Shown here piece by piece: positions 5,684 through 13,000 of a stretch of DNA of 13,916 nt; position 1 is the first letter of the stretch, and every line of letters starts with the position of its first letter. The DNA comes from Firmicutes bacterium CAG:170 (GTDB lineage Bacteria > Bacillota > Clostridia > Oscillospirales > Oscillospiraceae), in assembly GCA_000436735.1 (NCBI GenBank), contig FR887117.1, positions 1-13,916 on the forward strand. The letters run 5' to 3'. The notes under the pieces were generated by a model. The model was not told where the DNA came from. It worked only from the letters and a program-made list of their open reading frames with translations, and made no database searches. Both the position numbers and the translations under genes were made by a program.

Positions 5684-6853
5684 ATGACCATCAAAAAGCG
5701 GCTGGCGCGCTCCAATCTGATGATGCTGGTGATTCCTGTGCTGACGGCGGGCGTCCTGCTTATCATCGGTCTTGCGGCGGCGCTGTTTCTTTTGCAAACG
5801 GTGTATCTTCCGCAGATGGGACTTTCCCTGCGGGAGCTGCACCAGACCGGCGAACAGATCGAAGCGCTGCTTTCGGGTCTTGAGACTTTCGCCTGCATAT
5901 ACGCGGGTGCGGTAATTGCAGCGTTGCTGCTCTCCATCGCCCTGACCAATCTCTATCTGACGCGCAACATCTTCCGCCACATTTCCCAGCCTCTGAATGC
6001 TCTGACGGCGGGCGTTGCCCGTATCCGTGACGGCGATCTGGACGCGCCCATCGCCTATAGCGAGCCGGACGAATTCAAAGCCGCCTGCGACGCGGTGGAC
6101 GAGATGGCGGCGCGGCTGAAAACCTCGCTGGAGCAGCAGCAGCTCGCGCAGCAGAAAAAGCAGGAGTTGATCGCCGGGATGTCCCACGACCTGAAAAGCC
6201 CCCTGACCTCCATCCGCGCCTACACCGAGGCCCTGCTTGACGGCGTTGCAAAGGATGAAGCGGCGCAGCAGCGATATCTGCAAACGATTCATACCAAGGA
6301 AACGGAGATCGAAGCTATGGTCAACCGTCTATTTGCTTTTGCCAAAATGGATGTGAGCGAATATCCCGTCCATACCGAGCCGCTTCTCCTGCGTTCGCTC
6401 ATGCAGGAGCTGACAGACGAATGGGATGCCGAGGGTATGGAGATCCGAACGGAAATTCCGGCGGATTTGCGTGTTTTGGCTGACCGCGAGCTGCTGAACC
6501 GTATCACCGCCAACCTGCTCGGCAACAGTCGGAAATACGGCGGGCGTGAGGCCGTTCATGTTCTGATCTCCGCAGCGGCTTCGGGCGGCATGGCCGAAAT
6601 CACGTTCGCTGACGATGGGCCGGGTGTTCCGCCAGAACAGCTTCCCCGGCTGTTCGACGTCTTTTATCGCGGTGACGCTGCCCGCACCGCGCCGGGCAAG
6701 GGTAGCGGACTTGGTCTTGCGGTGGTAAAGAAAGCGATAGAAGAAATGGGCGGAAGCGTCCGTGCAGAAAATGAAGAAACCAGCGGCCTGCGTATCATGT
6801 TCACGCTGCCGCTTGCAAAGGAGGACAGCCATGCCGAAAATTCTGATCGTTGA
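5684..6853 (+). CDS. Sensor histidine kinase, two transmembrane helices with HAMP
   Basis: A 389-residue membrane kinase. Transmembrane helices are at about 12-37 and 69-92 with only about 30 residues outside, so it senses the membrane or its immediate surface rather than having a large ligand domain. HAMP follows (about 92-145), then the dimerisation helix with the phospho-accepting H168 in GMSHDLKSPLTS. The ATP-binding domain has an N box (NRITANLLGNSRK, 272-284), the G1 box ADDGPGVP (309-316) and the G2 box GKGSGLGL (338-345). All motifs are intact. The start follows GGAGG at 5671-5675. Its 3' end overlaps the regulator gene by 23 bases. The kinase preceding the regulator is the less common order. 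The neighbouring envelope-lipid genes suggest a cell-envelope signal. Confidence 0.93.
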   Translation: MTIKKRLARSNLMMLVIPVLTAGVLLIIGLAAALFLLQTVYLPQMGLSLRELHQTGEQIEALLSGLETFACIYAGAVIAALLLSIALTNLYLTRNIFRHISQPLNALTAGVARIRDGDLDAPIAYSEPDEFKAACDAVDEMAARLKTSLEQQQLAQQKKQELIAGMSHDLKSPLTSIRAYTEALLDGVAKDEAAQQRYLQTIHTKETEIEAMVNRLFAFAKMDVSEYPVHTEPLLLRSLMQELTDEWDAEGMEIRTEIPADLRVLADRELLNRITANLLGNSRKYGGREAVHVLISAAASGGMAEITFADDGPGVPPEQLPRLFDVFYRGDAARTAPGKGSGLGLAVVKKAIEEMGGSVRAENEETSGLRIMFTLPLAKEDSHAENSDR

Positions 6854-7529
6854 GGATGACGCCGATATCGCTGCCATCGAGCGGGACTATCTGGAACTCA
6901 GCGGCTACGAGGTCACCATCTGCTCCGATGGTACGTCAGGGCTGAATGCCGCTCTGACGGAAAATTGCGATCTTCTGCTTCTCGACCTGATGCTGCCGGG
7001 AACGGATGGCTTTACCATCTGCCGCGCCGTGCGCGAGAAGAAGGATATCCCCATTCTGATGGTCACGGCGCTGGGCAAGGATGTGGACAAGATCCGGGGG
7101 CTGGGTTTCGGCGCGGACGATTACATCGAAAAGCCCTTTTCCCCCAGCGTGCTGGTGGCGCGGGTCAAAGCGCATCTGGCGCAGTATCATCGGCTCAAGC
7201 CGCAGACCGCGGCAGCGCCGAAGCTTCTGACGGTCGGCCCGCTGAGCGCCGACCCGGCGCAGCATTGCATCCGCAAAAACGACGCGGAGCTGGCACTCAA
7301 AAACAAAGAGTATGAGCTACTGCTGTTTCTCATGCGGCATCCGGGGCAGGTATTCAGCCGTGAGGATCTCTATGAGATGATCTGGGGGCTGGAGTCCATG
7401 GGGGACAACATCACCGTGGCGGTGCACATGAACCGTCTGCGGGAAAAAATCGAGGACGATCCCTCACATCCGACGCTTCTGCAAACTGTCTGGGGTGTAG
7501 GGTATCGGCTGAATAAGGGGGAGAGATAA
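6831..7529 (+). CDS. OmpR/PhoB-family response regulator
   Basis: 232 residues, the usual length. The receiver domain (1-118) has the acidic pair D9/D10, phospho-acceptor D52 (LLLLDLMLPG), T79 and K101 (EKPF). The C-terminal winged helix (about 135-230) has ELALKNKEYELLLFLMRHPG and the recognition-helix region DNITVAVHMNRLREKIE, ending VWGVGYRL. I start at ATG 6831, preceded by AAAGGAGG at 6817-6824. Upstream in-frame codons lie inside the kinase gene. It is translationally linked to the kinase by a 23-base overlap, and the next gene starts three bases after its stop. Direct repeats at 5611-5632 and 8384-8412 are candidate binding sites. Confidence 0.93.
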   Translation: MPKILIVEDDADIAAIERDYLELSGYEVTICSDGTSGLNAALTENCDLLLLDLMLPGTDGFTICRAVREKKDIPILMVTALGKDVDKIRGLGFGADDYIEKPFSPSVLVARVKAHLAQYHRLKPQTAAAPKLLTVGPLSADPAQHCIRKNDAELALKNKEYELLLFLMRHPGQVFSREDLYEMIWGLESMGDNITVAVHMNRLREKIEDDPSHPTLLQTVWGVGYRLNKGER

Positions 7530-7532
7530 TTT

Positions 7533-8390
7533 ATGTGGGTCCTGTTTGCATTTGGTTCGGCCATGTTAGCGGGGCTGACCTCCGTTCTGGCCAAGTGCGG
7601 CATCAAGAAAACGGACTCGACTGTGGCTACCGCCATCCGCACCATTGTGGTGCTGATTTTCTCCTGGCTGATGGTGTTTGTCGTCGGCTCTCAGGAGACG
7701 ATCTCGGCCATCGGCGGAAGGACGCTCCTGTTTCTGGTGCTGTCCGGCCTTGCCACCGGCGCAAGCTGGCTGTGCTACTTCAAGGCGCTGCAGCTGGGTG
7801 ACGTGAACAAGGTGGTGCCCATTGATAAGTCCAGCACGGTGCTGACCATCCTGCTGGCGGCCATTTTTTTGCAGGAGGGGGTCAGTCTGACCAAGGGCAT
7901 CGGTGTGGTGCTCATCGCCGTCGGCACATTTTTGATGATTGAGAAAAAGCAGAGCGGCGGCGAGACCAAGAGCGCTGCGTGGCTGTGGTATGCGCTGGGC
8001 TCGGCGGTGTTTGCCAGCCTGACGGCTATTCTGGGCAAAGTCGGCATCTCCGGCGTGGAGTCCAATCTGGGGACGGCTATCCGCACCGGTGTGGTGCTTC
8101 TTATGTCGTGGGTCATGGTGTTTGTCACCGGCAAGCAGGGAGCGCTTAAGGCAATCCCCAAAAACGAGCTGTTTTTCATTTGCCTCTCGGGTCTTGCCAC
8201 CGGCGGCAGCTGGCTGTGCTACTACAAGGCCCTGCAAGACGGCCCTGCCAGCGTGGTGGTACCTATCGACAAGCTGAGCATTCTGGTAACGGTGCTGTTC
8301 TCCTACCTTGTCTTCCGCGAAAAGCTGACGAAGAAGTCCGCGCTGGGTCTTGCCGGCATCGTGGCCGGCACCTTGCTGATGCTGTTTTAA
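7533..8390 (+). CDS. EamA-family (drug/metabolite superfamily) transporter
   Basis: A 285-residue integral membrane protein with about ten helices made of two halves. The halves are unusually alike: TAIRT recurs at 33-37 and 181-185, LSGLATGASWLCYFKAL at 70-86 (with G and Y changes at 218-234), and VVPIDK at 94-99 and 242-247, all offset by 148 residues. An aspartate sits in each PIDK, inside a predicted membrane helix. The superfamily exports small metabolites, and some members flip lipid-linked sugars (ArnE/ArnF). With lipid-carrier genes downstream, a flippase or efflux role is possible, but the substrate is unknown. GGGGGAGAG at 7517-7525 supports the start. It is followed by a strong terminator. 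Confidence 0.88.
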   Translation: MWVLFAFGSAMLAGLTSVLAKCGIKKTDSTVATAIRTIVVLIFSWLMVFVVGSQETISAIGGRTLLFLVLSGLATGASWLCYFKALQLGDVNKVVPIDKSSTVLTILLAAIFLQEGVSLTKGIGVVLIAVGTFLMIEKKQSGGETKSAAWLWYALGSAVFASLTAILGKVGISGVESNLGTAIRTGVVLLMSWVMVFVTGKQGALKAIPKNELFFICLSGLATGGSWLCYYKALQDGPASVVVPIDKLSILVTVLFSYLVFREKLTKKSALGLAGIVAGTLLMLF

Positions 8391-8412
8391 GTTCTGTTTA
8401 ATAATGGTTTAT
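8384..8412 (+). promoter_or_regulatory. Second TTTAA repeat set, possible response-regulator box
   Basis: TTTAA at 8386-8390 and 8397-8401, then TTTAT at 8408-8412, start exactly 11 bases apart. The first overlaps the transporter stop codon. TGTTTAA at 8395-8401 is identical to the core upstream of the kinase gene. This suggests the regulator also acts on the downstream genes. A+T-rich repeats of this size can arise by chance. Confidence 0.35.
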
Positions 8413-8439
8413 ATCGGGTTTTACAGGTTCCTTTACAAT
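8408..8439 (+). promoter_or_regulatory. Candidate promoter embedded in the terminator hairpin
   Basis: TACAAT at 8434-8439 matches the -10 consensus in five of six bases and lies 26 bases after the start of the third repeat core. In the kinase promoter the -10 lies 25 bases after the corresponding core. There is no good -35, again as in the kinase promoter. Transcription would begin near 8446, in the hairpin loop, so the new RNA would lack the left arm of the terminator. Confidence 0.3.
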
Positions 8440-8470
8440 GACATTGTTCATTGTAAGGAACCTGTTTTTT
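8423..8470 (+). terminator. Rho-independent terminator after the transporter gene
   Basis: ACAGGTTCCTTTACAATGA (8423-8441) pairs with TCATTGTAAGGAACCTGT (8448-8465) with one bulged T, a stem of about 18 pairs with a six-base loop, followed by six T (8465-8470). This is a very strong terminator. It separates the regulatory genes and transporter from the downstream lipid genes, which therefore need readthrough or their own promoter. Confidence 0.9.
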
Positions 8471-8493
8471 GTATGGAAATGGAGGTATATATC

Positions 8494-8958
8494 ATGCGTG
8501 AAAAAATGATGAACAAGGATTATGCCAAGGCATTCAAAACGATTGTGATTATGGCGGTACTGCTGGCGCTGCTCAGCGCCGTTGTCATCCCGCTGAGCCT
8601 GTCGCAGCAGATCAGCGATTTATCCTCGCTGCGCCAGACCTCACAGGAGCAGACGGCGCAGCAGGACGGCGAGCACAGCGAGCATCACGCTGACCGCGAG
8701 GAGCTGTGGAAAAGCCAAATCACACCGCCCACGGCAGGGACGCTGGCGGCCCTCGGCGGCATCGCGGTCCTCTGGCTGGCGCTTGGAATTTATTACTGGC
8801 TGCTGGTCGCCGCGTGGCTTTATAAGAGCGCGGTGAACGAGGGCATGAACAAATCCCTCTGGATGATCTTAGGCTTGTTCACAAATCTGCTGGCAGTGAT
8901 TGCCTTTCTGATCGTGCGGGATAATCCACGTCGGGTGAAGCCGCAGGCCGCACAATAA
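8494..8958 (+). CDS. Small three-helix membrane protein, function unknown
   Basis: 154 residues. ATG 8494 is chosen because GGAGG lies at 8481-8485. An upstream in-frame ATG at 8404 would place coding sequence across the terminator hairpin. One transmembrane helix is at about 17-36, then a Gln/Glu/His-rich polar stretch (48-72), then helices at about 82-108 and 121-141. The last part (NKSLWMILGLFTNLLAVIAF, then LIVR) resembles short membrane-anchor modules such as PLDc_N, but I do not recognise the family. Its stop shares one base with the next start (TAATG), so it is co-translated with the phospholipase-like gene, and it may be an accessory membrane subunit of the lipid pathway. Confidence 0.8.
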   Translation: MREKMMNKDYAKAFKTIVIMAVLLALLSAVVIPLSLSQQISDLSSLRQTSQEQTAQQDGEHSEHHADREELWKSQITPPTAGTLAALGGIAVLWLALGIYYWLLVAAWLYKSAVNEGMNKSLWMILGLFTNLLAVIAFLIVRDNPRRVKPQAAQ

Positions 8959-9566
8959 TGGGAAGTATTGCAATGAAAACTGCTGACCATTTGCTGCTGG
9001 GACAATATCTGGTGGAGCGGTGTGGCACTCCGCATCTGCGCTGCCACCGCAGAGCCTTCCTGCTCGGCTGTGTGGAGCCGGATTACAATGTTTTCAGCTA
9101 TCTTCGGGGGATGCGATATTATGAGAAATTCCGTGGACACAACGCGGAAAATTCCTCTGCGTTCCTTTCGCACTGCTTCACGGACTTCGAAGGACATACA
9201 CTCCACTCTGCGTGGGACTACTTCCGCCTTGGAACGATGATTCACTATGCTGCCGATGCGTTCACTGCGCCTCACAACAACTTCTGGACAGGAACTTTGT
9301 CGGAGCACTGTGCCTATGAAGCGGCGCTGCACCAGAAATTCGAAAGGATGCTGGCAACTGCACATCCGGAACAAATTCCGTATTGGGAATACGCGCTGCT
9401 GCACAGATCGTATTGCAGGGAAGCGCACGGCATGGAGACCGATTTTCAGTACATTCTAACCGCCTGCTTGTCTCTGCTGAAAAAATATTCGCTCCAGATA
9501 GCGGAGCCGGAAGGAGATTGCTATGAAGATTTTGATCACTACCGACTGGTACAAGCCAGTCATTAA
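8958..9566 (+). CDS. Zinc-dependent phospholipase C-like protein
   Basis: 202 residues with no signal peptide, so probably cytoplasmic, unlike secreted PC-PLC toxins. The pattern of the zinc-dependent phospholipase C / S1-P1 nuclease fold is visible: LLGCVEPDYN (35-44), GH at 60-61, then LGTMIHYAADAFTAPHN (91-107) giving H96, D100 and H106, and SEHCAYE (115-121) giving H117 and E121. These are plausible zinc ligands. Family members of this size are common and uncharacterised in Firmicutes. A second start at 8973 (ATGAAAACTGC) has the better upstream GGGAAG. The first start shares a base with the preceding stop. The gene overlaps the glycosyltransferase start by 44 bases. It may act on a glycerophospholipid headgroup in the same pathway; the substrate is unknown. 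Confidence 0.85.
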   Translation: MGSIAMKTADHLLLGQYLVERCGTPHLRCHRRAFLLGCVEPDYNVFSYLRGMRYYEKFRGHNAENSSAFLSHCFTDFEGHTLHSAWDYFRLGTMIHYAADAFTAPHNNFWTGTLSEHCAYEAALHQKFERMLATAHPEQIPYWEYALLHRSYCREAHGMETDFQYILTACLSLLKKYSLQIAEPEGDCYEDFDHYRLVQASH

Positions 9567-10686
9567 CGGGGTCGTCACCTCCGTGACCAATCTGGAGGAG
9601 GGGCTGCGCGGGGCGGGGCATGATGTCCGAATCCTGACGCTGTCCAACGATCTGCACTCTTACCGGAAAGAAAATGTGACTTTTATTGGCTCTATCGGCG
9701 TCGGCGTGATCTACCCCAATGCGCGTCTTCGGGCAAGGCTGAACGATCCGCTCGTGCAGGAGCTGATCGACTGGAAGCCGGACGTCGTTCACAGCCAATG
9801 CGAGTTCTCCACCTTCTCCTTTGCCAAGCGCATCGCTCATGAGAGCGGCTGTCCGCTGATCCACACCTACCACACGGTATACGAGGACTTTACGCACTAC
9901 TTCTCTCCCAATGTCCGGCTGGGGCATTTTCTGGCGCGAAAGTTTTCGCACTACATCGCAAGTCAGACCGACGCCGTGATCGTCCCAACGGAAAAGATCC
10001 GGAATATGCTTCGCTCCTATCAGATCACGCAGCCGATCCGCACCGTTCCTACGGGTCTGAAAATGGGTGCGTTTCTCGCGCCGCTTCCGCCGGAAAAGCG
10101 GACCGTCCTGCGCCGTGCGCTGGGGCTGCGGGAGGGCGACCTTGCGCTCACCTATATTGGCCGTTTGGCGCAGGAAAAAAGCATCGGCGAGCTGCTGCGC
10201 TTTTTGCCGGACACGCCCCAGAACGTCAGGCTTCTGCTGGTGGGCGACGGGCCGTACCGCGAGAAGCTGGAAGCGCAGGTGCGGGAGCTGGGCATCGCGG
10301 GGCGCGTGATCTTCTCCGGTATGGCCGCGCCGGAGCGTGTAGCGGACTATTACAAGGTCGGCGATATTTTCGTCAGCGCATCCCGCAGCGAAACGCAGGG
10401 ACTGACCTATATCGAGGCAATGGCCTCCGGCCTGCCGCTCCTGTGCCGTAAGGACGATTGTCTCAGCGGTGTGCTTTTGCCGGAGGTCAACGGCTTTGCC
10501 TATACCACAGAAGCGGAATTTCTCGCCGGACTGTCTGCGCTTTCCGACGCGCAGACGCGGCGGGACATGGGCGCTGCGGCGCAGAGCGCAGCATACGCTC
10601 GGTTCTCCGCCGAAAGCTTTACACGGAAGGTTTTGCAGGTCTATCAGGACTGCCTGCCGCGAAGCAAGGAGGCATCCGCTGCGTGA
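9523..10686 (+). CDS. Family 4 glycosyltransferase, diacylglycerol-glucosyltransferase-like
   Basis: A 387-residue GT-B fold retaining glycosyltransferase. The N-terminal domain begins with the glycine-containing loop of GT4 enzymes (TTDWYKPVINGVVTSV, 6-21) and has HTYHTVYEDF (114-123). The C-terminal sugar-nucleotide domain has YIGRLAQEKS (211-220), LLVGDGPYR (238-246) and the EX7E motif with E290 and E298 (SETQGLTYIEAMASGLP). The closest family I recognise makes mono- or diglucosyl-diacylglycerol (glycolipid anchors in Firmicutes). PimB/MgtA-type mannosyltransferases look similar. AAGGAG at 9511-9516 supports the start, which lies within the phospholipase-like gene. A GTGA overlap leads into the flippase. 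It is probably bound to the inner membrane face through the N-terminal domain. Confidence 0.9.
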   Translation: MKILITTDWYKPVINGVVTSVTNLEEGLRGAGHDVRILTLSNDLHSYRKENVTFIGSIGVGVIYPNARLRARLNDPLVQELIDWKPDVVHSQCEFSTFSFAKRIAHESGCPLIHTYHTVYEDFTHYFSPNVRLGHFLARKFSHYIASQTDAVIVPTEKIRNMLRSYQITQPIRTVPTGLKMGAFLAPLPPEKRTVLRRALGLREGDLALTYIGRLAQEKSIGELLRFLPDTPQNVRLLLVGDGPYREKLEAQVRELGIAGRVIFSGMAAPERVADYYKVGDIFVSASRSETQGLTYIEAMASGLPLLCRKDDCLSGVLLPEVNGFAYTTEAEFLAGLSALSDAQTRRDMGAAAQSAAYARFSAESFTRKVLQVYQDCLPRSKEASAA

Positions 10687-12074
10687 ACCGTTATCAGACT
10701 CTTGCCGCCAACACCGCCCTCATCAGCATCGGGACGTTCGGCTCCAAGCTGCTGGTATTCCTGATGGTACGGTTCTATACCGGCTATCTCACCCCTGCGG
10801 AATACGGCACCGCCGATCTCATCACGCAGACGGCCAATCTGCTCATTCCGATTGCTTCGCTCGACGTTGCGGAGGGGGTGTTCCGCTTTGCCGCCGACCG
10901 GCGCGAGCAGCGGGCAGAGGTCTTCACCATAGGTGTTTACACTATGCTGTTCGCTGCGGCGGCATTGCTTGCAGCACTGCCGCTGCTGCGCGTGCTCATA
11001 GGAGAGCGGCAGCTCGGCACGCTGCTCGCCGTGTTCATCATTGCCGCCTGCGCCCACGCGCTGTGCGCACAGTTTATCCGCGCCGAGGGGCACACGGCGC
11101 TCTATGCCCTGCAAGGGCTTCTTAACACTGCGCTCTATCTCGCGCTGAACGTGCTGTTCCTCGCGGTGTTCCGCTGGGGTGTGATGGGATATCTGCTCTC
11201 TACAGTTGTGGCAGACAGCATGAGCACGCTGTTTCTCGTCTGCAAGGAGAGGCTCTGGCGCAGATTCCGTGTTTCTCCGAACCTGACACTGTGGCGGCAG
11301 ATTTACTCCTACTGCGTTCCTCTCATTCCGGCGGCAATCTTCTGGTGGGTGATGGGCGTGTCGGACCGGTATATGGTAAAGTGGTTTTTAGGCAGCGATG
11401 CCAACGGCATCTACGCCGTGGCATATAAGATCCCCACGATCCTCACCATTCTTGCAACTGTGTTCATGGACGCATGGCAGCTTTCCGCCATTGCAGAGAG
11501 CGGTGACCAGAAGACGCATCTGCGCTTTTACGGCCGCGTGTGGGATGCCTTTGCCTCCGCAGTATTGCTGGGAGCGGGCAGCATCATCGCCTTCTCCCCG
11601 CTGCTCATCCGGCTGCTGGCGGATGAGCCGTACTACGAGGCGTGGCAGTATATCCCCCTGCTGACGCTCTCCATGGCGGCAGCTGCCTTTTCAAACTTCA
11701 TGGGAAGCGTGTATGTGGTAACCAAAAAGAGCAGCGTCTCTTTCTGGACGTCGCTCATCGGTGCGCTCATCAATATCGGCCTGAACCTGTGGCTGATCCC
11801 GAGGATCGGCATTCAGGGCGCAGCAGCGGCTACGTTTGCAAGCTGCCTTGCGGTCTTTCTCGTTCGCACGGTCAGCACAAGGCGTTTGCTGCCCTTTTCC
11901 CTCTCCAGCAGGAAGCTGGTATTGGGCATTTCCGCGCTGCTGGTGCAGACAGCGTTTATTCTACTTCGCTGGCCGGGCTGGATCGCCGCGCAAGCGCTCT
12001 CTTTGACCTTTCTATTCCTGCTGGGACTTCCGGCTATTTTGTCCACCGCACAGGTGGTCCTTCACAGAAAGTAG
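10683..12074 (+). CDS. Polysaccharide/lipid flippase (MATE/MVF-PST family)
   Basis: 463 residues and about 14 hydrophobic helices, the usual size of Wzx/PST flippases that move lipid-linked sugars from the inner to the outer face of the membrane. The N-terminus is typical: LISIGTFGSKLLVFLMVRFY (13-32) then GYLTPAEYGTADL. The start is GTG 10683, with AAGGAGG ten bases upstream at 10666-10672. Its GTGA overlap with the glycosyltransferase stop implies coupled translation. The in-frame extension back to 10458 lies wholly inside the glycosyltransferase gene and is not real. The likely cargo is the product of the preceding glycosyltransferase or a lipid-linked oligosaccharide made elsewhere. Confidence 0.9.
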   Translation: MNRYQTLAANTALISIGTFGSKLLVFLMVRFYTGYLTPAEYGTADLITQTANLLIPIASLDVAEGVFRFAADRREQRAEVFTIGVYTMLFAAAALLAALPLLRVLIGERQLGTLLAVFIIAACAHALCAQFIRAEGHTALYALQGLLNTALYLALNVLFLAVFRWGVMGYLLSTVVADSMSTLFLVCKERLWRRFRVSPNLTLWRQIYSYCVPLIPAAIFWWVMGVSDRYMVKWFLGSDANGIYAVAYKIPTILTILATVFMDAWQLSAIAESGDQKTHLRFYGRVWDAFASAVLLGAGSIIAFSPLLIRLLADEPYYEAWQYIPLLTLSMAAAAFSNFMGSVYVVTKKSSVSFWTSLIGALINIGLNLWLIPRIGIQGAAAATFASCLAVFLVRTVSTRRLLPFSLSSRKLVLGISALLVQTAFILLRWPGWIAAQALSLTFLFLLGLPAILSTAQVVLHRK

Positions 12075-12082
12075 GTATCACA

Positions 12083-13000
12083 ATGATTTTAACGGCATTT
12101 CACGGTTTCTGCATGGCGCTGGCCGACAGTGTCCCTGGCGTTTCCGGCGGAACAATTGCCTTTATTCTCGGTTTTTACGATCGATTTTTGGATTCTCTCC
12201 ATGCATTGTTTGGCAAAGACCGTACCGCACGAAAAGACGCGCTGTGCTATTTGGCAAAGCTCGGCACAGGCTGGAGCATCGGCATGATTGCCTGCGTGTT
12301 GGTCCTTTCCGGCCTGATTGAAAAGAACATCTATTTTATGAGTTCTCTTTTTCTGGGACTGACCCTTGCCTCACTGCCATTTATTATCTTGGCAGAGCGT
12401 CCGGCACTGAAAAACCTTCGTGCTACTCCCTTTGCGTTGTTGGGAGCGGCAGTCGTGGTAGGGCTTACCCTACTGCGAAGCGGTACCTCTGCGCTGGGAA
12501 GCGTCCATTTTTCCTCACTCTTGCCACTTTCGCTTCTTTATATTTTCCTTTCCGGCACGGTAGCGATCACCGCTATGGTGCTGCCTGGAATTTCCGGCTC
12601 CTCCATTCTGCTGATTGCGGGCGTCTACTTGCCCACAGTGCAGGCGATCAAGGCGTTTCTTAGTCTGGATTTCTCTGTGGTTCCGGGACTGTGTGCGCTG
12701 GGCTTCGGCGTGATTGCAGGTGTGGGACTTTCCGTCCACGGCATCCGCACGGCACTGCGGAAGTACCGCAGTCAGATGGTCTGGCTGATTCTTGGACTGA
12801 TGCTGGGTTCTACTTACGCCATTGCCAACGGCCCTGCAAGTCTGAGCAGTCCGCTCCCGCCGCTGGATATAACCTCTTTCCATGTTCCTGCCTTTCTGCT
12901 GGGCGTCGCCATCCTGCTGGGACTGGAATTTTCAAAGAAGTTTATGCAGCAGAATGAGAAGCCGTCGCCTGCTGCACAGAAGGGAGAAAGCCTGTCATGA
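12083..13000 (+). CDS. DUF368 membrane protein, probable undecaprenyl-phosphate translocase
   Basis: A 305-residue polytopic protein. The DUF368 hallmark ALADSVPGVSGGT (12-24) recurs in the second half as AMVLPGISGSS (164-174), giving the inverted-repeat layout of the family. DUF368 proteins (PopT) and DedA proteins (UptA) have been reported as undecaprenyl-phosphate translocases that return the carrier lipid to the inner face. ATG 12083 is chosen because the hallmark begins right after it. The in-frame extension to 11642 lies inside the flippase gene. The ribosome binding site (GTAGGT) is weak. Its stop overlaps the PAP2 start as ATGA. With the phosphatase it forms a plausible carrier-recycling pair. 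Confidence 0.9.
   Translation: MILTAFHGFCMALADSVPGVSGGTIAFILGFYDRFLDSLHALFGKDRTARKDALCYLAKLGTGWSIGMIACVLVLSGLIEKNIYFMSSLFLGLTLASLPFIILAERPALKNLRATPFALLGAAVVVGLTLLRSGTSALGSVHFSSLLPLSLLYIFLSGTVAITAMVLPGISGSSILLIAGVYLPTVQAIKAFLSLDFSVVPGLCALGFGVIAGVGLSVHGIRTALRKYRSQMVWLILGLMLGSTYAIANGPASLSSPLPPLDITSFHVPAFLLGVAILLGLEFSKKFMQQNEKPSPAAQKGESLS

Noticed and set aside
5630..6292. Minus-strand open frame of 220 codons opposite the kinase gene
   Set aside because: The kinase motifs on the + strand are complete. The antisense product is Gln/Arg/His-rich low-complexity sequence.
8404..8493. Upstream start for the small membrane protein
   Set aside because: It would run coding sequence through a perfect terminator hairpin. 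The ATG at 8494 has a GGAGG site.
11642..12082. N-terminal extension of the DUF368 frame
   Set aside because: It lies entirely within the flippase gene. The family hallmark begins right after ATG 12083.
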